From contig JABZFO010000079.1 of NCBI GenBank assembly GCA_014237405.1, forward strand, positions 1 to 32,637: 32,637 nt of DNA, in the 5' to 3' direction. Under the pieces are notes generated by a model. That model had not been told where the DNA came from and did no database searches. It saw nothing but the letters and a program-made list of their open reading frames with translations. Of this stretch, positions 27,939-32,637 are shown one piece after another. Source of the DNA: Desulfosarcina sp. GTDB taxonomy: Bacteria; Desulfobacterota; Desulfobacteria; Desulfobacterales; Desulfosarcinaceae. Numbering within the stretch: the stretch's first letter is position 1; each line of letters starts with the position of its first letter. Made by a program: the position numbers and the translations under genes.

Positions 27939-27971
27939 AAAAAAAAGGGCACCCCATATCAGTGGGTGCCC
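27939..27971 (-). terminator. rho-independent terminator of the cold-shock gene
   Basis: On the minus strand GGGCACCC pairs with GGGTGCCC (27947-27954 and 27964-27971) with a 9-nt loop, followed by eight T (A-run 27939-27946 on the plus strand). It begins 20 bp after the cold-shock stop codon. Confidence 0.9.
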
Positions 27972-27990
27972 TATGAATCTGAAAAAAACC

Positions 27991-28191
27991 TTATTTGACG
28001 GGTCTTAGATTGACGGCCTGTCTGCCTTTGGCCGTTTCCTTGATTTCGAATTCCACCCGATCATCGCGCTGCAGACCGAAATGGCCGTACTCCTTGATGC
28101 CAGAAACATGCAGGAAAATGTCTTCGTTTTCCTGGGTGGTGACAAATCCGAACCGTTTTTTTTCGTCGTACCATTTAATGTGACCTTCCAT
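27991..28191 (-). CDS. csp: cold-shock-domain protein
   Basis: A 66-residue single cold-shock domain that binds single-stranded RNA/DNA and should act as an RNA chaperone in the cytoplasm. RNP1 is KRFGFV and RNP2 is DIFLHVS; the N-terminal EGHIKWYDEKK and C-terminal VEFEIKETAKGRQAVNLRP complete the five-stranded barrel. One difference from the E. coli family is EKKRFGFV in place of NxxKGFGFI. ATG 28191 is preceded by AAAGGAGAGG at good spacing; the frame stays open further upstream, but without coding character. A terminator follows. Confidence 0.93.
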   Translation of the reverse strand: MEGHIKWYDEKKRFGFVTTQENEDIFLHVSGIKEYGHFGLQRDDRVEFEIKETAKGRQAVNLRPVK

Positions 28192-28269
28192 CAGAAACCT
28201 CTCCTTTATTTGTGTCCTTGCGCAGTGACTCAGGATATATACCGAGGAATGCACAAAACCGTTTGGGGC

Positions 28270-28294
28270 GTTCACCGTCCGTTCGGCGGTGAAC
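28270..28294 (-). promoter_or_regulatory. strong hairpin in the cold-shock gene leader
   Basis: GTTCACCG (28270-28277) and CGGTGAAC (28287-28294) pair perfectly, with an inner CCG/CGG pair and a TT loop. It lies about 80 nt before the cold-shock start codon on its transcript strand. Cold-shock genes often have structured leaders, but this role is inference. I see no gene in 28192-28622. Confidence 0.35.
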
Positions 28295-28622
28295 CCACCG
28301 GTTTCTTCTCCGACGCGCCCGGCTGCCGGCCTGTCGCGCTGGCTGAAGCCGCCGGACATGATTTAAGTTAAGTCTATCATAGGCCATTTTTCAGCGGATT
28401 GCACGCGGTTTTCCTGATGGGCCTCCGGTTGTGTTGCCATTTCGCCCCAAGGAAGGTATGGCATGACGGAGTTGGTTTAAATAATTGTCGGCTTACCCAT
28501 TTCGGATCCATTTCTTTCTTGACGATGGTGCCTTCATCCCGTTAGTATTTTCTACAAACGTTCCTTTCCAATATTATCTTTCCGGCCCTTTCGTTCAGGA
28601 GGCGTCAACCAGGAGGGGTTAT

Positions 28623-29852
28623 ATGAAACACGTGATTATTGGAAACGGCATTGCCGGCGTATGTGCGGCCGAGGCCATTCGAATACTGGATGCGACGGCC
28701 GATATCACGATGATCGGCGACGAGACCTTTCCACCCTACAGCCGCCCTATGATCAGCCATGTGTTGGACGGCTCCCAGCCCCATAGCAAACTTCCCATCC
28801 GATCCGACCATTTTTACGACGAGCTGAAGATTACTCCGCTACTTGGCCAACGGGCCAGCGCAATTGATGTGGACAACAAACAGGTTCACCTCGCCGACGG
28901 CACCCGCGTCAATTTCGAACGCCTGCTCATCGCCACCGGCGCTGATCCCCGCCCGCTGAAGGCGGAGGGGCTGGATCTGAAAAACATCTTTTACATGCGC
29001 ACCCAGGACCATGTGAAACAGCAGGTGGCAGCGCTGGACGGCGCCCGCCGGGCAGTCGTTCTGGGCGGCGGCCTGGTGGGATTCAAAGCCGCATACGGCT
29101 TACTCAAGCGCGGCCTTGAGGTCACCATGCTCATCACCTCGGGTTACCCCCTCTCCATGCAGGTGGACCAAACGGCCGGGCACATGATTCTGGACGAGTT
29201 GGTCCACCATGGCCTGAAAGTCGAAGTCGGTGTCAGTGCTTGCGCCTTCGAGGGCAACGGATCGGTCCAGGTGGCCGTCACCGATGCCGGTACCCGTCTG
29301 CCCTGCGACATGGTGATCGTCGGCAAGGGGGTGCTGCCTGCCCGGACCTTTATCCCCAAAGATCGCATAGACCTGGACCTGGGCGTGGTGGTGGACGATC
29401 ACCTGCAGACCAGTGCGCCCGACATTTATGCCGCCGGTGATGTGGCCGAGTCGGTGGATATCGCCAGAGCCTGCCGGTGGGTCAACGCTCTGTGGCCGGA
29501 AGCGGCCAGCCAGGGGAGGGTGGCCGGCCTCAACATGGCCGGCCGGCCGGTGGCCTATCCCGGCAGCCTCAGCCGCAACGTTATGCGCGTCTTCGGCCTG
29601 GATGTGCTCACCGTGGGCAATGCCAACCCGCAGGAAGATGCGGGATGCCGGGTTGTGGAAACCGGCGGCGCCGACAAAAAATACTACCGACACCTGGTGC
29701 TTAAGGATGACATTCTGGTGGGGGTGGTGATGATCAACCGCATCGAGCAGGGCGGCGTACTCCGATCACTGATCGAAAACCGGATTCCCATCCGATTGCC
29801 GCCCGAGATCCTCATAACGCCCGGATTCAATTTCGGCCGACTGCTTTCCTGA
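28623..29852 (+). CDS. FAD-dependent NAD(P) oxidoreductase (FNOR) of the CO dehydrogenase operon
   Basis: A 409-residue flavoprotein with two dinucleotide-binding folds: FAD (HVIIGNGIAGVCAAEAI, residues 3-19), NAD(P) (AVVLGGGLVGFKAAYGLL, ~141-158) and the closing FAD motif DIYAAGDVAE (~267-276). It lacks the redox-active CxxxxC pair of disulfide reductases, so it resembles the ferredoxin/rubredoxin- or nitrite-reductase-type NAD(P)H oxidoreductases. It heads an operon with cooF (42 bp later) and cooS (20 bp after cooF). In known CooS-CooF-FNOR clusters this protein takes electrons from CooF and reduces NAD(P)+. The start is ATG 28623 after AGGAGGGG; the upstream in-frame extension lies in non-coding leader. 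Confidence 0.87.
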   Translation: MKHVIIGNGIAGVCAAEAIRILDATADITMIGDETFPPYSRPMISHVLDGSQPHSKLPIRSDHFYDELKITPLLGQRASAIDVDNKQVHLADGTRVNFERLLIATGADPRPLKAEGLDLKNIFYMRTQDHVKQQVAALDGARRAVVLGGGLVGFKAAYGLLKRGLEVTMLITSGYPLSMQVDQTAGHMILDELVHHGLKVEVGVSACAFEGNGSVQVAVTDAGTRLPCDMVIVGKGVLPARTFIPKDRIDLDLGVVVDDHLQTSAPDIYAAGDVAESVDIARACRWVNALWPEAASQGRVAGLNMAGRPVAYPGSLSRNVMRVFGLDVLTVGNANPQEDAGCRVVETGGADKKYYRHLVLKDDILVGVVMINRIEQGGVLRSLIENRIPIRLPPEILITPGFNFGRLLS

Positions 29853-29894
29853 TTTATTGGTTACCAGGTGCCCGAACCACATAAAGGAGGAGCC

Positions 29895-30494
29895 ATGAAA
29901 CAAGTCGTTGTTCACCCTGAACGATGCGTTGGCTGCATGCAGTGCATGCTGGCGTGCGCTACGGCCCACTCGCGCAGCCTGACGCTGTTCGCCGCCGTGC
30001 AGGAGACCCCGCAGCCCAAACCGAGAATCCATGTGGGGGCAGGCCGGTTCAATGAAGGCTTTCCCAACCGCTGCCGCCACTGCGATCCAGCCCCCTGCCA
30101 GATGGCTTGTCTTGCCGGCGCCATCTATCGGCGCGACAGCATGGATACCGTGATGATCAATCCGGACCGCTGCATCAACTGCGCCTCCTGCGCCATGGCC
30201 TGCCCCTACGGGGTCATTCGCTTCCATGAAGATCCGCTGGGTCCGGTCGGGCATGCCATTGCCGTAAAATGCGACAACTGCAGCGCCCGGGTGGCCAAGG
30301 GTCAGGTCCCCGCCTGCGTGGAGGTGTGCAAGGCCGGTGCCCTGACCTATGAGGAGATGGATGCGGCCATGCGGCGAAAAACCCGGACCGTGGCCCGCAG
30401 TATGTCGGTAGATACGGACCCGCCGGCCATACCCGCCGGCGTGGCCCTGTTGAAATCCATCAAACAATCTGAATTGCAGCTCAGCGGCAGCTGA
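29895..30494 (+). CDS. cooF: CooF-type four-cluster ferredoxin-like electron carrier
   Basis: A 199-residue polyferredoxin of the DmsB/HycB type. Four cysteine groups are visible: CVGCMQCMLAC (from residue 11), CRHCDPAPCQMAC, CINCASCAMAC and CDNCSARVAKGQVPACVEVC, enough for four [4Fe-4S] clusters. In CO-oxidation systems CooF docks on CooS and passes electrons on. Here the neighbours point to the flavoprotein upstream as acceptor, since no hydrogenase genes are in view. AAAGGAGG lies just before ATG 29895; the in-frame ATG at 29868 is less likely. Confidence 0.92.
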   Translation: MKQVVVHPERCVGCMQCMLACATAHSRSLTLFAAVQETPQPKPRIHVGAGRFNEGFPNRCRHCDPAPCQMACLAGAIYRRDSMDTVMINPDRCINCASCAMACPYGVIRFHEDPLGPVGHAIAVKCDNCSARVAKGQVPACVEVCKAGALTYEEMDAAMRRKTRTVARSMSVDTDPPAIPAGVALLKSIKQSELQLSGS

Positions 30495-30514
30495 AGCGAG
30501 ATAAGGAGGACGCC

Positions 30515-32398
30515 ATGTTTGATCCCAGAGAAAGCTTATCGATTACCCAGGATGGGGACCGGCTTATTGCCAAGGCCCGGCAGGACGGTATCGAAACGGT
30601 GTGGGAGCGGCATGAAGCCCAGCAGCCGCAGTGCGGTTTTTGCGACATGGGGCTTTCCTGCCGCATCTGCATCATGGGGCCGTGCCGGGTGGATCCATTC
30701 GGCGAGGGCCCCCAGACCGGCGTATGCGGCGCCGATGCCGACATCATCGTGGCCCGAAACCTGTGCCGCATGATCGCTGCCGGCGCCGCCGCCCACTCCG
30801 ACCACGGTCGGGACTTGGTTGAGGTGCTGGCCGGCGTGGCCGATGGAACCGCCGTCGGATACAAGATCCGCGACGAAGCCAAGCTCAAGCGACTTGCCGA
30901 AGAGTACGGCGTAGTGACCGGCGACAAAACCCCGTTGGCCATCGCCGGGGAACTGTCCCAGGCCATGATGGAAGACTACGGCATGCGCCAGAAAGCCGTG
31001 AAAATGGTCGCCCGAGCCCCTAAAAAGCGGCAGGAAGTTTGGGAGAAGTTCACCCTGACCCCTCGGGGCATCGACCGCGAAACCTCGGAAATGATGCACC
31101 GCACCCACATGGGGGTGGACAACAACTGGCAGAGCCTGTTGCTTCAGGGCATGCGCAACGCCCTGTCCGACGGCTGGGGAGGCTCCATGATCGCCACGGA
31201 GGTGTCCGACATCCTTTTCGGTGTGCCCACCCCGCGTCCCACCATGGTCAACGCCGGTGTGTTGAAAGAAGACCAGGTGAACATCGTGGTTCACGGTCAC
31301 AACCCGGTGGTGTCGGAGATGGTCTCCAAGGCCTGCCAGTCCCCGGGCCTCATAGACCTGGCGAAAGAGAAGGGCGCCCAGGGCATCAACCTGGTGGGGG
31401 TCTGCTGCACGGGCAACGAACTGCTCATGCGCCGGGGCATTGCCATGGCGGGAAACCACCTGATGTCCGAGCTGATTCTCTCAACCGGAGCCGTGGACAT
31501 GATGATTGTGGACTACCAGTGCATCATGCCGTCGTTGGGCAAGGTGGCCGGCAGCTACCACACCCGCATGGTCAGCACCAGCGACAAGGCCAAATTCCCC
31601 CACATGGAGCACCACGAATTCCACCCGGACAACGCCGAGAAAAAGGCGGTGGAGGTGGTCCGCTCGGCGGTTGAGAATTACGTCAACCGGGGCAAGGTCT
31701 TTATCCCGGTGGCGCCCCAGGAGGCCGTCGGCGGTTTCTCGGTGGAGACCATCGTAGGCGCTTTAGGCGGCACGCCGGAGCCGCTCATCGATGCCATCAA
31801 GGCGGGCAAAATCCGCGGTGCCGTGGGAATCGTGGGATGCAACAACCCTAAAATCAAGCACGACTACGGCCATGTGACCCTGACCCGACGGCTCATCGAA
31901 AACGACATCCTGGTGGTGGATACCGGGTGCGTGTCGGTGGCCACGGCCAAGGCCGGTTTCAAGGTGCCCGCCGCGGCCGACATGGCCGGACCGGGCCTCA
32001 AAGAGATCTGTAACGCCCTGGGCATCCCGCCGGTGCTGCACATGGGCAGCTGCGTGGACAACGTTCGCATCCTGGTGCTGGTGGCCGCCCTGGCCAACTC
32101 CCTGGGGGTGGACATCAGCGATCTGCCCGTGGCCGGCTCGGCGCCGGAGTGGTATTCGGAAAAGGCGGTGGCCATCGGCACCTATTTCGTCGCCTCGGGC
32201 GTCACCACCCATCTGGGTCCCATGCCTCCCATCACCGGCAGCATGAACGTGGTCAAACTGCTCACATCCGGTCTCAAGGATGTGGTGGGGGCCACCTTTG
32301 CCGTGGAGCCCGACCCGGAAAAGGCGGCCATTTTCCTGCGCCGGCACATCGAAGACAAGCGCAAGGCGCTGGGCCTGGATGCCCGCACCGTAGAGTAG
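30515..32398 (+). CDS. cooS: anaerobic Ni-Fe carbon monoxide dehydrogenase catalytic subunit
   Basis: A 627-residue monofunctional CO dehydrogenase (CO + H2O to CO2 + 2e- + 2H+). B-cluster ligands are Cys49, Cys52, Cys57 and Cys71 (SCRICIMGPC...GVC). The C-cluster set is complete: His262 (VVHGHNP), Cys298 (GVCCTG), Cys336 (VDYQCIM), Cys442 (VGCNNPK), Cys472 (DTGCVS), Cys513 (MGSCVDN), and the catalytic Lys550 (WYSEKAV). The proton-path histidines are in AAAHSDHGRD. At the D-cluster position it has CGFC (Cys40, Cys43) instead of the C-x7-C spacing of Carboxydothermus-type enzymes; CxxC is the form linked to a [2Fe-2S] D-cluster in the Desulfovibrio enzyme. AAGGAGG precedes the ATG. No Ni-insertion gene (cooC) lies within the window, and no ACS genes, so this is an energy or redox CODH rather than a Wood-Ljungdahl complex. 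Confidence 0.96.
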   Translation: MFDPRESLSITQDGDRLIAKARQDGIETVWERHEAQQPQCGFCDMGLSCRICIMGPCRVDPFGEGPQTGVCGADADIIVARNLCRMIAAGAAAHSDHGRDLVEVLAGVADGTAVGYKIRDEAKLKRLAEEYGVVTGDKTPLAIAGELSQAMMEDYGMRQKAVKMVARAPKKRQEVWEKFTLTPRGIDRETSEMMHRTHMGVDNNWQSLLLQGMRNALSDGWGGSMIATEVSDILFGVPTPRPTMVNAGVLKEDQVNIVVHGHNPVVSEMVSKACQSPGLIDLAKEKGAQGINLVGVCCTGNELLMRRGIAMAGNHLMSELILSTGAVDMMIVDYQCIMPSLGKVAGSYHTRMVSTSDKAKFPHMEHHEFHPDNAEKKAVEVVRSAVENYVNRGKVFIPVAPQEAVGGFSVETIVGALGGTPEPLIDAIKAGKIRGAVGIVGCNNPKIKHDYGHVTLTRRLIENDILVVDTGCVSVATAKAGFKVPAAADMAGPGLKEICNALGIPPVLHMGSCVDNVRILVLVAALANSLGVDISDLPVAGSAPEWYSEKAVAIGTYFVASGVTTHLGPMPPITGSMNVVKLLTSGLKDVVGATFAVEPDPEKAAIFLRRHIEDKRKALGLDARTVE

Positions 32399-32419
32399 TC
32401 AAGTACCTAAAATAAGACG

Positions 32420-32459
32420 GCCCGCATCATGAGAAAATCAGGTGCGGGCAGTTCTTTTC
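32420..32459 (+). terminator. terminator after cooS
   Basis: GCCCGCA (32420-32426) pairs with TGCGGGC (32443-32449), with an inner TGA/TCA pair, followed by AGTTCTTTTC. It begins 22 bp after the cooS stop codon and closes the CO dehydrogenase operon. Confidence 0.7.
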
Positions 32460-32577
32460 ATTGCCGCCCCGTCTGAACGAGGAAAAAAACAGCTTTCAAT
32501 TTTCAAAGGTCTCTGTTTATCATCATGAAATTCATTCCTTCCCAAATTCTTTACTTTACTCGAAGCAGAACAACTAA

Positions 32578-32608
32578 GAGGAACTTCAAACTGCTATTCG
32601 AGTTCCTC
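32578..32608. repeat. 8-bp inverted repeat near the right edge
   Basis: GAGGAACT (32578-32585) and AGTTCCTC (32601-32608) are perfect inverted copies 15 nt apart in AT-rich DNA. A TTGACA (32614-32619) follows near the end of the window. It may be a hairpin or an operator for a gene beyond the edge. Confidence 0.3.
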
Positions 32609-32637
32609 TCGGCGTTGACAATGCTGGTGATGATATA

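Noticed and set aside
32551-32637. Minus-strand frame open to the right edge
   Set aside because: Only 28 codons are visible and the DNA is AT-rich with a hairpin; this is too little to support a gene.

Overview
The window looks like a chromosomal segment of a strictly anaerobic deltaproteobacterium, most likely a Desulfosarcina/Desulfobacteraceae-type sulfate reducer. The basis is the gene content: a Ni-Fe CO dehydrogenase with CooF and a FAD/NAD oxidoreductase, a 2-oxoacid:ferredoxin oxidoreductase, a glutaryl-CoA-dehydrogenase-like protein, a probable selenoprotein, and large hybrid kinases. Most genes are GC-rich. The taxon is an inference from content, not from a marker gene.

Layout. 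1-1437 is an AT-rich patch with a TetR-type regulator and a small lipoprotein, unlike the rest in composition. 1447-2052 holds a frameshifted small membrane-protein gene and the leader of a propionyl/acetyl-CoA synthetase (2053-3960). 4075-8733 (minus) is a signalling pair: a hybrid histidine kinase whose sensor region is split by a frameshift, then a REC-DHp-REC-GGDEF protein. 8956-11895 (minus) is glnE, preceded by a large palindromic repeat. 12638-18526 is carA-carB-purF (pyrimidine and purine biosynthesis). 18685-20255 is a cyclic-nucleotide-binding protein coupled to a radical SAM enzyme. A cysteine-rich protein (minus) and a divergent YchF GTPase/ATPase follow.

22203-23561 is the most notable gene. 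It is a CoA-disulfide reductase/NADH oxidase-like flavoprotein whose frame is interrupted by a single TGA (22335-22337) exactly where the family has its redox-active cysteine. A 6-bp hairpin with a GGTCT loop lies 21 nt downstream, as expected of a bacterial SECIS. I read it as a selenoprotein that ordinary gene calling would truncate to a start near 22353.

23942-26347 encodes KorA and a fused KorB-KorC, followed by an acyl-CoA dehydrogenase whose last ~50 residues (including the catalytic-base region) have been replaced. The replacement junction is followed by a ~143-bp imperfect palindrome and a REP-like hairpin. After a cold-shock protein gene (minus), 28623-32398 is a compact CO-oxidation operon, FNOR-CooF-CooS. 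It should move electrons from CO to NAD(P)+ through ferredoxin-like CooF. The CooS has a CxxC D-cluster motif, suggesting a [2Fe-2S] D-cluster. No rRNA, tRNA, CRISPR array or intact transposase was seen.
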